NCBI GenBank assembly: GCA_964492485.1
Contig: CAZBKM010000008.1
Location: 1-64,000, forward strand
Source: UBA5336 sp964492485
GTDB lineage: Bacteria; Pseudomonadota; Alphaproteobacteria; Caulobacterales; Hyphomonadaceae
DNA: 64,000 nucleotides
Direction of reading: 5' to 3'
Below the pieces are notes generated by a model. That model was given only the letters and a program-made list of their open reading frames with translations. It had not been told where the DNA came from and did no database searches. Of the stretch, positions 27,257 through 36,188 are shown in pieces. A program made the translations under genes and the position numbers. Positions within the stretch are counted from its first letter, which is position 1. Every line of letters starts with the position of its first letter.

Positions 27257-29191
27257 ATGGATGTCTTCGCTCAGTTCGCCGAAACCTACAGCCGTTCGAA
27301 GATCGAGGAGATGTCGCTCCAGGACTACCTTCTGGGCTGCCGCGCCGATCCGTCGATGCGGGCCACGGCCGCCGAGCGGATGATCAAGGCCATCGGCGAG
27401 CCCGAACTCATCGACACGGCCAAGGATCAGCGGCTCAGCCGCATCTTTCAGAACCGGACGATCAAGGTGTATCCCGCCTTTGCCGACCTTTACGGGATGG
27501 AAGAGACCATCGAACGGATCGTCGGCTTCTTCCGTCATGCGGCCCAGGGTCTCGAGGAGCGCAAGCAGGTACTGTATCTTCTCGGGCCGGTCGGCGGGGG
27601 GAAATCCACGCTGGCAGAAAAGCTCAAGAGCCTGATGACACAGGAGCCGATCTACGTGCTGAAAGCTGGCGACGAGCTGTCGCCCGTGTTCGAAAGCCCG
27701 CTCGGCCTGTTTGATCCCGACCGCATGGGCGATGTGCTGGAGGACAAGTACAATGTGCCGCGCCGCCTGCTGCGCGCGCCCGCGAGTCCCTGGGCCGTGA
27801 AGCGGCTGGACGAGTTCAATGGCGACATTTCACGCTTCACCGTGGTCAAGCTCTACCCGTCGCGCCTGCGTCAGCTCTGCGTCGCAAAGACCGAGCCGGG
27901 CGACGAGAACAATCAGGACGTCTCCACACTGGTCGGCAAGCTGGACATCCGGAAGCTGGAGCATCTCAGCCAGAACGATCCTGACGCCTACAGCTTTTCC
28001 GGTGGGTTGAACCGGACGACCCAGGGGCTCATGGAATTCGTTGAGATGTTCAAGGCACCGATCAAGGTGCTGCACCCCCTCCTCACCGCGACCCAGGAGG
28101 GCAGCTATGTGGGCACCGAGAATATCGGTGCGATCCCCTACAATGGCATCATCCTCGCCCACTCCAATGAGAGCGAGTGGCGCCAGTTCCGCAACAACAA
28201 GAACAATGAGGCCTTCCTCGACCGGATCAGTGTCGTGAAGGTGCCCTATTGTCTTCGGGTGACCGAGGAAGCGGAGATCTACCGGAAGCTGCTCGACCAG
28301 TCGGAGCTTGCCGATGCGCCATGCGCGCCGGAAACGCTCAACATCATGGCGCGCTTCAGCGTGCTCACACGCCTCAAGGAGCACGAGAATTCCAATCTGT
28401 ACTCCAAGATGCGGGTGTATGACGGCGAGTTCCTGAAGGACACAGACCCGCGGGCGAAGTCGATGCAGGAATATCGTGACGAAGCCGGACCCGACGAAGG
28501 CATGGAGGGCGTCTCGACGCGCTTCGCCTACAAGGTGCTGTCTGAGACGTTCAACCACGACGTCGACGAGATCGCCGCCGATCCGGTGCATCTCTTCTAC
28601 ACGCTCGACAAGGCGATCCGGCGTGAACAGTTCGCCGACGAGGTGGAGAGCAAGTATCTCGAGTTCATCAAGAGCGAGCTGACACCGCGTTATGTCGAGT
28701 TCATCGGTTACGAGATCCAGAAGGCCTACCTCGAAAGCTACACCGATTACGGGCAGAATCTCTTCGATCGCTATATCGCCTATGCGGATGCGTGGATCGA
28801 GGATCAGGACTTCAAGGATCCCGACACGGGCCAGATGTTCGACCGCGAGGTTCTGGAACAGGAACTGGCCAAGCTGGAGCGCCCTGCCGGGGTCTCGAAC
28901 CCAAAGGATTTCCGCAACGAGGTGGTGAAGTTCGTGTTGCGGGCGCGGGCCGAGAATGAGGGCCGCAATCCTGACTGGCGCGAATACGAGAAGCTGCGCC
29001 GCGTGATCGAGAAGCGCATGTTCGGCCAGGTCGAGGACCTTTTGCCGGTCATCAGTTTCGGCGCCAAACGGGACAAGGAAACCGACGCGAAGCATACCGA
29101 GTTCGTCAAGCGGATGAAGCAGCGGGGGTATACCGAACGTCAGGTTCGCCGGCTCGTGGAATGGTACATGCGGGTCAACAAGGCAGGCTAG
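27257..29191 (+). CDS. prkA: PrkA-family serine protein kinase / AAA+ protein
   Basis: The 644-residue product is the standard size of PrkA (YeaG in E. coli). The N-terminal AAA-like domain contains Walker A GPVGGGKSTLAE at about 110 and the conserved EFVEMFKAPIKVLHPLLTATQEG and DRISVVKVPYCLRVTEE segments. The C-terminal domain carries the eukaryote-kinase-like region annotated in this family. PrkA acts in nutrient-starvation and stationary-phase stress responses with YeaH and SpoVR/YcgB. I chose the ATG at 27257 (MDVFAQFAETY), which has a good ribosome-binding site, over an unconserved 57-codon extension. It is the first gene of the prkA-yeaH-spoVR operon. Confidence 0.97.
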   Translation: MDVFAQFAETYSRSKIEEMSLQDYLLGCRADPSMRATAAERMIKAIGEPELIDTAKDQRLSRIFQNRTIKVYPAFADLYGMEETIERIVGFFRHAAQGLEERKQVLYLLGPVGGGKSTLAEKLKSLMTQEPIYVLKAGDELSPVFESPLGLFDPDRMGDVLEDKYNVPRRLLRAPASPWAVKRLDEFNGDISRFTVVKLYPSRLRQLCVAKTEPGDENNQDVSTLVGKLDIRKLEHLSQNDPDAYSFSGGLNRTTQGLMEFVEMFKAPIKVLHPLLTATQEGSYVGTENIGAIPYNGIILAHSNESEWRQFRNNKNNEAFLDRISVVKVPYCLRVTEEAEIYRKLLDQSELADAPCAPETLNIMARFSVLTRLKEHENSNLYSKMRVYDGEFLKDTDPRAKSMQEYRDEAGPDEGMEGVSTRFAYKVLSETFNHDVDEIAADPVHLFYTLDKAIRREQFADEVESKYLEFIKSELTPRYVEFIGYEIQKAYLESYTDYGQNLFDRYIAYADAWIEDQDFKDPDTGQMFDREVLEQELAKLERPAGVSNPKDFRNEVVKFVLRARAENEGRNPDWREYEKLRRVIEKRMFGQVEDLLPVISFGAKRDKETDAKHTEFVKRMKQRGYTERQVRRLVEWYMRVNKAG

Positions 29192-29327
29192 CGCCCGCCA
29201 GGCTTCGAGGGGTGCGAACGTGCCATCAGGCGCGCCCGGCGACCGGCGCCCTCCCCAGCGGAGCCGGCCCGCGCTGGCGGGGCGGCGTGAGCGACAGAAA
29301 CCCGACAATCGGGAGCGAAAGGCCACC

Positions 29328-30653
29328 ATGACGCATTTCATCGACCGGCGGCTCAATCCCAAGGACAAGAGCCTGGGCAATCGCCGCCGGTTCATCCGCC
29401 GCGTCCGCAAGCAGGTGAAGGACGCCGTCGACGAGGCCGTCAGACAGCGTTCGATCTCCGATGTGAACCGGGGGGACCGGATCGGCGTGCCGACCGATGG
29501 CATTCAGGAGCCTTTCTTTCACTGGGCGCCGGGCACCGGGGAGCGCGCCCGTGTCCTGCCCGGCAACAAGTCGTTCGGCGTCGGCGACCGGATCCGCAAG
29601 CCCCAGGGAGGGGCCGGCGGCGACCGGGCGAAGGAAGGCGCCGAAGATGGCGAGGGCGAGGACGATTTCCTGTTCGTCCTGTCGCGCGAGGAATTCCTCG
29701 ACATCTTCTTCGAGGACCTGGAGCTGCCGGATCTCGTCAAGCGGACGCTGCGCGAAGTGGACACGGTTGAACCGAGGCGGGCGGGGTTCTCGACCACGGG
29801 CAATCCGTCCAACGTCTCCATCAAGAACACCATGCGCAACGCCATGGGACGGCGGATCGCGCTGAAGCGGCCGCAGAATGCCGAGATCAAGGCGCTGCAG
29901 GCGGAGCTGTTCGAACTGGAAGCGCTTGCCGATCCGACGCCCGAACAGCGTGACCGCAGGGTCGCCGTCCAGGCGGAACTGGAGGCGTTGACCCAGCGCC
30001 AGAAGGCCATCCCCTACATTGATCCGCTGGATGTGCGCTACCGAACGTTCGAGCAACGCCCACAGCCCAACGCCAATGCGGTCATGTTCTGCCTGATGGA
30101 CGTGTCGGCATCCATGGGCGCGCGGGAAAAGGACCTCGCCAAGCGGTTCTTCGTCCTGCTGCACCTGTTCCTCGAGCGGCGTTACGACCGCATCGACGTC
30201 GTCTTCATCCGCCATACCCACAACGCTCAGGAGGTCGACGAGGACACTTTCTTTCACGCCCGCGACACGGGCGGAACGGTCGTCAGCACCGCCCTCGTCG
30301 AGATGCAGCGGATCGTGGAAGATCGTTACCCCGCAAACGAGTGGAACATCTATGCGGCGCAGGCGTCCGACGGCGACAATTTCCCCGGAGATTCAGAGCG
30401 TTGCCTGCAGCTCATGCAGGACGAGATCATGGCGCGGGTCCAGTACTTTGCCTATATCGAAATCATCGAGGAGGCAGAGGCAGAGTTCCTGAACAGTGAC
30501 GCGTCAGGTGTCGAGCTTTGGAGGACCTACAAGCGCGTCGCCAATACATGGCCGAACTTTGCGATGAAGCGGATCGCGCGGCCGGCAGATATCTACCCGG
30601 TCTTCCGGGAACTGTTTTCACGCGACAAGACGGAGGAGGCCCAGCATGGCTAG
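29328..30653 (+). CDS. yeaH: YeaH/YhbH-family protein (DUF444)
   Basis: The 441-residue protein has the hallmark N terminus of DUF444 (MTHFIDRRLNPKDKSLGNRR) and a vWA-like C-terminal half with a MIDAS-type DxSxS motif (MDVSASMG) followed by the RFFVLLHLFL helix. The middle is Arg/Glu-rich and helical. Proteins of this family are always linked to PrkA and SpoVR and are thought to work with the kinase in stress adaptation; the molecular role is unknown. A strong GGGAGCGAAAGG ribosome-binding site supports the start at 29328. It ends 8 bp inside the spoVR frame, indicating translational coupling. Confidence 0.95.
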   Translation: MTHFIDRRLNPKDKSLGNRRRFIRRVRKQVKDAVDEAVRQRSISDVNRGDRIGVPTDGIQEPFFHWAPGTGERARVLPGNKSFGVGDRIRKPQGGAGGDRAKEGAEDGEGEDDFLFVLSREEFLDIFFEDLELPDLVKRTLREVDTVEPRRAGFSTTGNPSNVSIKNTMRNAMGRRIALKRPQNAEIKALQAELFELEALADPTPEQRDRRVAVQAELEALTQRQKAIPYIDPLDVRYRTFEQRPQPNANAVMFCLMDVSASMGAREKDLAKRFFVLLHLFLERRYDRIDVVFIRHTHNAQEVDEDTFFHARDTGGTVVSTALVEMQRIVEDRYPANEWNIYAAQASDGDNFPGDSERCLQLMQDEIMARVQYFAYIEIIEEAEAEFLNSDASGVELWRTYKRVANTWPNFAMKRIARPADIYPVFRELFSRDKTEEAQHG

Positions 30654-32301
30654 TCGGGGCAAATCCGGATCCCCTCCGGCAAAGGGCGGTCCCCAGCGCC
30701 GGACATCCCCCACCAAGACGGCGTCGAAAAGAGCAACGCAGACCCAGCGCGCATCCGGACCCACACGGTCCGGCAGCAAGCCGCGCGCCGGGACCAGAAA
30801 GGACACGCGCCCGCTTCTCTACAGTGGCAGCGACTGGACGTTCGATACGTTGCGCCGGACCTATGAGGCGATCGAGGATATTGCCCTCAACGATCTCGGT
30901 CTCGACATCTACCCCAACCAGATCGAGGTGATTTCGTCGGAGCAGATGCTCGACGCCTATTCCTCCACCGGAATGCCGCTGATGTATCGTCACTGGTCCT
31001 TCGGAAAGACGTTCCTTCGCGAGGAACGGCAGTACAAGAAGGGGCTGCGCGGGCTCGCCTACGAGATCGTGATCAATTCCAACCCCGTGATCAGCTACAA
31101 CATGGAAGAGAATACCATGCCCATGCAGACGCTGGTCATGGCACATGCGGCGTTCGGCCATAACCACTTCTTCAAGAACAACCATCTGTTCCGGATGTGG
31201 ACCGAGGCGGACAGTATCCTCGACTATCTCGAATACGCGCGGAACTTCGTGTCCGAGTGCGAGGAACGCCACGGCGAGCGTGCGGTCGAGCAGATCCTCG
31301 ACGCCGCCCATGCCCTGATGCCAAACGGCATCTTTCGCTACGAGCGTCCTGCAGCCCTGTCGCTGGCCGAAGAGCAGGCGCGTCACCGGGAGCGTCTGGC
31401 CCAGGAAGAGGCCGACGTGAACTATCTCTGGCAGTCGCTTGACGCTGTCCAGGGAACGGCGCGGGATGCCCGGACCGTGGACAAGCACAAGAGCTCAATG
31501 AACCTGCCGGAGGAAAACCTCCTGTACTTCATTGAGCAGTATAGTCCGATCCTCGAAACCTGGCAGCGCGAATTGCTGCGTATCGTTCGAAACGTGGCGC
31601 AATACTTCTATCCCCAGCGCCAGACCAAGGTCATGAACGAGGGCTGCGCCTGCTTCGTGCACTATCATGTCATTCATGAACTGCACCGCCGCGGCCAGAT
31701 CACCGATGGTGCGCTGTTCGAGATGCTGCACAGCCATACCAATGTGATTACCCAGCCGGATTTCGACGATCCGCGTTTTTCGGGCATCAATCCCTACGCG
31801 CTCGGTTTCGCGATCACCCAGGACATCCGTCGGATCTGCGAGGACCCGACCGACGAGGACCGGGAGTGGTTCCCCATGTTCGCCGGCAGGAAGGATTGGC
31901 GCAGCTTCCTGAAGGAGGTGTGGGCGAATTTCCGTGACGAGTCCTTCATCCAGCAATTCCTGTCGCCAAAGGTTATCCGGCAGTTCCGGATGTTCGCGAT
32001 CGCGGATACGGAGGAGGCGAGCCACTACACCGTGACCGACATTCAGGACGCGCGGGGCGTTCGCGGCGTTCGCGACGTGCTGGCGCGGAACCACGATCTT
32101 TCGGTGATGGATCCCGACATCCAGGTCGTCGATGTGGACCTGCTTGGGGATCGCAGCCTGCATCTGGTCTGTCACAGTCAGCACGGCGCGCGCCTCGACG
32201 AGGCAGACCGCGACCGCGTGCTTGCCCATGTGCGGCGGCTCTGGGGCTTTGACGTCACGCTTGAGGAGGAGGCGAGCGACCAGCCGCTGAAGGTCGCCTG
32301 A
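30646..32301 (+). CDS. spoVR: SpoVR/YcgB family protein
   Basis: The 551-residue product aligns with SpoVR/YcgB from about residue 45 onward (LLYSGSDWTFDTLRRTYEAIE). Conserved stretches include FGKTFLREERQYKKG, NPVISYNMEENTMPMQTLVMAHAAFGHNHFFKNNHLF, MNEGCACFVHYH and NPYALGFAI. The His/Glu/Cys-rich conserved motifs suggest a metal site, but function is unknown. The first ~45 residues are an extension rich in Ser, Thr, Lys and Arg, absent from typical members (about 510 aa), and look disordered and possibly nucleic-acid binding. It overlaps yeaH by 8 bp and is the last gene of the operon; a palindromic element follows about 60 bp downstream. Confidence 0.95.
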   Translation: MASRGKSGSPPAKGGPQRRTSPTKTASKRATQTQRASGPTRSGSKPRAGTRKDTRPLLYSGSDWTFDTLRRTYEAIEDIALNDLGLDIYPNQIEVISSEQMLDAYSSTGMPLMYRHWSFGKTFLREERQYKKGLRGLAYEIVINSNPVISYNMEENTMPMQTLVMAHAAFGHNHFFKNNHLFRMWTEADSILDYLEYARNFVSECEERHGERAVEQILDAAHALMPNGIFRYERPAALSLAEEQARHRERLAQEEADVNYLWQSLDAVQGTARDARTVDKHKSSMNLPEENLLYFIEQYSPILETWQRELLRIVRNVAQYFYPQRQTKVMNEGCACFVHYHVIHELHRRGQITDGALFEMLHSHTNVITQPDFDDPRFSGINPYALGFAITQDIRRICEDPTDEDREWFPMFAGRKDWRSFLKEVWANFRDESFIQQFLSPKVIRQFRMFAIADTEEASHYTVTDIQDARGVRGVRDVLARNHDLSVMDPDIQVVDVDLLGDRSLHLVCHSQHGARLDEADRDRVLAHVRRLWGFDVTLEEEASDQPLKVA

Positions 32302-32357
32302 TGCCGACGTGCCGCCGTCCTGGCGCTGACCGGCTCCCATGCCGCCTGACACCGCCC

Positions 32358-32462
32358 CGGCGTCTTCAAGCCGATCAGAGTCCGTGAAGGTGAGATAGAG
32401 TCTTGTTTTGGCGTATCTTAATAGAATCGAGCGGTTCCCACGCCGCTGGAAGATGCGCTAGA
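32358..32462 (-). repeat. Mosaic palindromic element, module B (diverged copy)
   Basis: This ~105-bp element lies between spoVR and the D-2-hydroxyacid dehydrogenase. It matches the B element at 55241-55345 in order and orientation (CGTCTTCAAGCC, GAGTC, GTGAAG, TCTTGTTTT, GGTTCCCAC), with many substitutions. It still ends in GATGCGCTAG, eight bases before the GTG start of the downstream gene. Confidence 0.65.
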
Positions 32463-32470
32463 CTGCTCCC

Positions 32471-33457
32471 GTGTCCGATTTGCTGATCCATCATGCCGCA
32501 TTCGAGCGGCTTCGCACCCGCCTGCCGAAGGCGAAACGCCTGCGCCCGATCATCATGGCCGAGACCGGCGCTTTCGTCGATGCGGCGGGCGCGCCGGTGT
32601 CGGATCCGACACCGGAACTCGCCTATGGCAGCACCGATGTATGGTTCGGACGCCAGGTTCAGACCTTCGTCCAGACCGTGCTGGGCACGCCGCATCTGGC
32701 CTGGTTCCAGGCCGTGGCTGCAGGGATAGAACACCCGATCCTGGCGGCGATCGGACGCAAGGCCGAGACCTACTGTACCTGTCATGTGCAGTCGGAGGCT
32801 ATGGCCGAATGGGCGCTCTGGGCCGCGCTGGACGAATTCCGCAATGGCTCGACCCACAGGGCGAACCAGATGGCCGGGACATGGCGTCGCCAGACCAGCC
32901 GGGAGATTAATGGCTCGCGCTGGCTTGTGGTCGGTTTCGGCGCCATCGGACAGGCCGTGGGTCGCCGCGTGCGGGCACTTGGCGGGCATGTGACGGGCGT
33001 GCGGCGTTCGGGTGGCAGCACGCCGGACGCGGATGTGATCCTGACGGCTGTGACGCCCGACGCCCTGGGCGACGCAGACGTGGTCCTGCTGTCGCTCCCG
33101 CACACATCGCAGACGGACACGATGGCGGATGCCGACTTCTTTGCCGCCATGGCACCCGGCTCGATTTTCCTCAATCTGGGGCGCGGGGCGCTGGTCGACG
33201 AGGCCGCCTTGCTTGCCGCGCTGGACGCGGGGCGTCCAGCATGGGCGGCCGTGGATGTGGTGCGTGAGGAGCCATTGCCGGCCGACAGTGCGCTGTGGCG
33301 CCATCCCCGGCTCATGATCACGCCGCACGATTCGGCCGCCACGCCCGGCACCGTGGCGCGCGCCGATGCCCTGTTCCTGGAGAATCTGAACGCCTTTCTC
33401 GCCGGTGAGCCGCTTCGCCACGTGGCCGATCGGTCCCTGTTCGAGGACGCCATCTGA
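32471..33457 (+). CDS. D-isomer-specific 2-hydroxyacid dehydrogenase
   Basis: The 328-residue NAD(P)-dependent enzyme shows the Rossmann signature VVGFGAIGQAVGRRV at about 155-169. The catalytic set is Arg (LGRGALVDE), Glu (VVREEPLPAD) and His (MITPHDSAA). It would interconvert a 2-oxo acid and a D-2-hydroxy acid; the substrate (glycerate, lactate, phosphoglycerate or glyoxylate class) is undefined. The start is a GTG at 32471, the only initiation codon near the family N terminus. It follows a B-type palindromic element and is convergent with doeC, separated by about 60 bp. Confidence 0.88.
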   Translation: MSDLLIHHAAFERLRTRLPKAKRLRPIIMAETGAFVDAAGAPVSDPTPELAYGSTDVWFGRQVQTFVQTVLGTPHLAWFQAVAAGIEHPILAAIGRKAETYCTCHVQSEAMAEWALWAALDEFRNGSTHRANQMAGTWRRQTSREINGSRWLVVGFGAIGQAVGRRVRALGGHVTGVRRSGGSTPDADVILTAVTPDALGDADVVLLSLPHTSQTDTMADADFFAAMAPGSIFLNLGRGALVDEAALLAALDAGRPAWAAVDVVREEPLPADSALWRHPRLMITPHDSAATPGTVARADALFLENLNAFLAGEPLRHVADRSLFEDAI

Positions 33458-33517
33458 CGCGCGTTCGCCCCTGGCGCAAGCAAACCGACGACGGAGGCTC
33501 CCGAACGGAAAATCGGC

Positions 33518-34888
33518 TCAGCTTCGCGCCGGGCCGACCCAGACCTGCTGGGCATTGACGAATTCGCGGATCCCGTGGGGCCCCAATTCGCGCCCGTAGC
33601 CGGATTTCTTGATCCCTCCGCTTGGCAGGCGCGGGTCCGTCTTCACGATGCCGTTCACAGCGACCTGGCCGGCATCGATATGGCGCGCCAGCGCCTCACC
33701 CCGACCGGGGTCGGACCAGACGCTGGCGGCGAGCCCGTAGGGCGTGTCATTGGCCAGGGCGAGTGCCTCTTGCGCCGTGTCGGCGCGGATGACCACGCCG
33801 ACGGGCCCGAAGGTTTCCTCGGTGAACGCGCACATGTCGGCGGTCACATCCGCAAGCAGGGTCACGGGGTAGAAGAAGCCGGGTCCATCGGGGATCGTGC
33901 CGCCCATGAGACAGCGGGCGCCCGCATTCACGCTGGCCTCCACCTGGCGGTGCAGTTCGGCCCGCAGATCGCTGCGCGCGATGGGGCCGACATCGGTTGT
34001 CTCATCACGGGGGTCGCCAAGTTTCAATGCGGCCATGTTGGCTTCGAAGCGCTCGAGAAAGGCGTCGTAAACGGGTGCCTCGACGATCAGCCGCTTGGCC
34101 GCGATGCACGACTGGCCCGCGTTGATGACGCGGGATGTGGTCAGCGTCCGCGCGGCCGCCTCCAGGTCGGCATCGGCAAGCACGAGGCTGGGATCAGAGC
34201 CGCCCAGTTCTAGAACGGCGGGCTTGATCTCCGATGCGGCTATGCCGGCCACGATGCCGCCGCCGCGCGCCGATCCGGTAAACGACACCGCCTGGACCAC
34301 CGGGTCACGAATGACGGCCTCGACCCGTGATGTTTCCAGGAACAGGGCCTGAAAGACGCCCTCGGGCGCGCCGGCCCGGCGAAAGGCATCGGCGAGCGCT
34401 TCGGCACAGCCAGGCACATGGGGATCGTGTTTCAACAGGCACGTATTGCCGGCCATCAGGGCCGGAGCGGCAAACCGGAACGCCAGCCAGAAGGGCGCGT
34501 TCCAGGGCAGGATGCCGAGAATCGGCCCGAGGGGCAGGTACTGAACGTACGACCGGGTCGCGTCGGATGCGATCCGTTCGGGCGCCAGATAGGCTTCGCC
34601 GTGTTCGGCATAGTGTTCGGCACACCAGGCGCCCTTGTTCACCTCGCCCCAGGCCTCCCGGATGGGCTTGCCCATCTCTTCGGTCATCAGGGGGGCAAGC
34701 GCCTCGTTTCGTTCGCGCAGGTCCCTTGCCACGGTGTTGAGCAGCGCCGCGCGCTCGGCAAATGAGGTGTGGCGCCACTCCCGAAACGCCGCCGACGCAG
34801 CGTCGAGCTTGGCGCGCAGTTCGGCGTCACTGTCGGTGGGCACCTCGCGCACGGGGTCGCCCGTGGCCGGATTGATCGCCGTCAGCAT
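33518..34888 (-). CDS. doeC: Aldehyde dehydrogenase, probable aspartate-semialdehyde dehydrogenase (DoeC)
   Basis: The 456-residue protein belongs to the succinate-semialdehyde-dehydrogenase-like group (compact YneI/Sad type). It has ILPWNAPFWLAFRFAAPALMAGN-type cofactor-region sequence, Glu of LELGGSDPSLVL and the catalytic Cys of NAGQSCIAAKRL. Its place as last gene of the doeB-doeD-doeA-doeC series implies the substrate is L-aspartate 4-semialdehyde, oxidised to aspartate as the final step of ectoine breakdown. Taken alone, it could equally be a succinate semialdehyde dehydrogenase. The start at 34888 (MLTAINPATGDPV) gives a family-like N terminus; it lies 13 bp after the doeA stop. Confidence 0.85.
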   Translation of the reverse strand: MLTAINPATGDPVREVPTDSDAELRAKLDAASAAFREWRHTSFAERAALLNTVARDLRERNEALAPLMTEEMGKPIREAWGEVNKGAWCAEHYAEHGEAYLAPERIASDATRSYVQYLPLGPILGILPWNAPFWLAFRFAAPALMAGNTCLLKHDPHVPGCAEALADAFRRAGAPEGVFQALFLETSRVEAVIRDPVVQAVSFTGSARGGGIVAGIAASEIKPAVLELGGSDPSLVLADADLEAAARTLTTSRVINAGQSCIAAKRLIVEAPVYDAFLERFEANMAALKLGDPRDETTDVGPIARSDLRAELHRQVEASVNAGARCLMGGTIPDGPGFFYPVTLLADVTADMCAFTEETFGPVGVVIRADTAQEALALANDTPYGLAASVWSDPGRGEALARHIDAGQVAVNGIVKTDPRLPSGGIKKSGYGRELGPHGIREFVNAQQVWVGPARS

Positions 34889-34901
34889 TGTCGGCTCCTG
34901 T

Positions 34902-36188
34902 CTATTCGGCTGCAACGTTGTCCCGGGATCCCGCACCCTTTTCAGAGCGCCGCTCAGGCCGCGACGAGGCGTCTGTCGGTTTGTCGGTCGTGCGCCGGCC
35001 CGACGGCGCGACGTGGTCACTGGCGTCGGATTTCACGGTGAAGTTCCGGGCCAGCTTGAAGAAGGACTGGCACCCCTGATCCGTCACCATGATCGTATCG
35101 GAGATGCCCACGGTCTTGTCGCCGTCGACGCCCCACACCCAGGGAATGATATGAAAGGTCATGCCGGCTTTCAGCGTGCGGCTGTCACCCTGCATCAGGC
35201 TGAGGATGTAGCCTTCGTCCCAGCTCGGTGGGAAGGCAATGCCGATGGAATAGCCGGACCGCGTGATCAGGCTGCCGCCATGTTCGCCGCTGTTGATGAT
35301 GTGGCGTACGATATTGTCTGCATCCGAGACCGTCAGACCCGGCTGGATGACACGTTCCAGCTCGTCCAGCGCCTCGATCATCTTGGCCTCCGCCTCGCGC
35401 ATCCCGGGGGTCGGCTCGCCGAGGACGCAGGTGCGCATCATGGCGGTATGATAGCGTCGGTAGCATCCACCGACTTCCAGAAACACATGGTCGCCTGGCT
35501 GCACCGTGCGGCCTTCCCACGTCGCATGGCCGATCATGGTGCGCGGACCTGAGGTTACGTAGGGCATGACCGCAGGCGGCTCGCCGCCGGCCCGGAACAT
35601 GGCATCGCTGATCGCCGCGCCGATCTCGTTCTCGGATACGCCTGGCTGGCATGCCTCAAGTCCCGCCTGCATCCCCGCTTCGGTGGCGGCCGCCGCCTTG
35701 GCCATGATGCCCAGTTCCGCCGGCGATTTCCTGAGGCGGCCTTCCTCGACGATTCCGAAGCAGTCGATCAGCTTGCCGGCGGAATAGTTGGTGCGTACGC
35801 GATCCTGGAGATAGGCGGGGAAAAAGTAGCTGTTGCGTTCATATCCGACCGTCGCCCGGGCGAGGCCGAACTCTCGGAGGCTCTCGCCGAGGCATTGGAT
35901 TGCATCGCCATTGTCCGCATACGGACGGGTCTTGTCGACCCAGGTGCGCGCATGGACATTGCTCTCTTCCATGTTGCGCGTGATCATGAAGCATTCGCCT
36001 TCAAGCGGTACGACCAGCGCCTGAAAGAAGGAATACCCGGTGGTCTGGTAGTCCGTCAGGTACATGATGTTTTCGGGGTCGGTGATGATCACCGCATCCA
36101 GCAGCCGTTCCTGCATCCGCGACCGGAGCGCGTTCAGGCGCGCCTCGTATTCCTCGAATGGGAAAGTCATGTCGTCGCGCTGTCTCAT
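34902..36188 (-). CDS. doeA: Ectoine hydrolase DoeA (M24 peptidase family)
   Basis: The 428-residue protein has the two-domain creatinase/prolidase fold: an N-terminal domain (EEYEARLNALRSRM, MYLTDYQTTGYSFF) and an M24 pita-bread catalytic domain (MPYVTSGPRTMIGHATWEGR, FLEVGGCYRRYHTAMMR, FHIIPWVWGVDGD). These segments are characteristic of DoeA/EutD, which opens the ectoine ring to N-acetyl-diaminobutyrate. Family members end around the ARNFTVK motif; here about 35 extra polar, Arg/Ser/Asp-rich residues follow. The start overlaps the doeD stop as ATGA, showing translational coupling. An in-frame ATG at 36170 is an alternative. Confidence 0.93.
   Translation of the reverse strand: MRQRDDMTFPFEEYEARLNALRSRMQERLLDAVIITDPENIMYLTDYQTTGYSFFQALVVPLEGECFMITRNMEESNVHARTWVDKTRPYADNGDAIQCLGESLREFGLARATVGYERNSYFFPAYLQDRVRTNYSAGKLIDCFGIVEEGRLRKSPAELGIMAKAAAATEAGMQAGLEACQPGVSENEIGAAISDAMFRAGGEPPAVMPYVTSGPRTMIGHATWEGRTVQPGDHVFLEVGGCYRRYHTAMMRTCVLGEPTPGMREAEAKMIEALDELERVIQPGLTVSDADNIVRHIINSGEHGGSLITRSGYSIGIAFPPSWDEGYILSLMQGDSRTLKAGMTFHIIPWVWGVDGDKTVGISDTIMVTDQGCQSFFKLARNFTVKSDASDHVAPSGRRTTDKPTDASSRPERRSEKGAGSRDNVAAE

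Noticed and set aside
27830..29503. 557-codon minus-strand frame opposite prkA
   Set aside because: The plus strand encodes a full-length, strongly conserved PrkA; the reverse frame has no domain.
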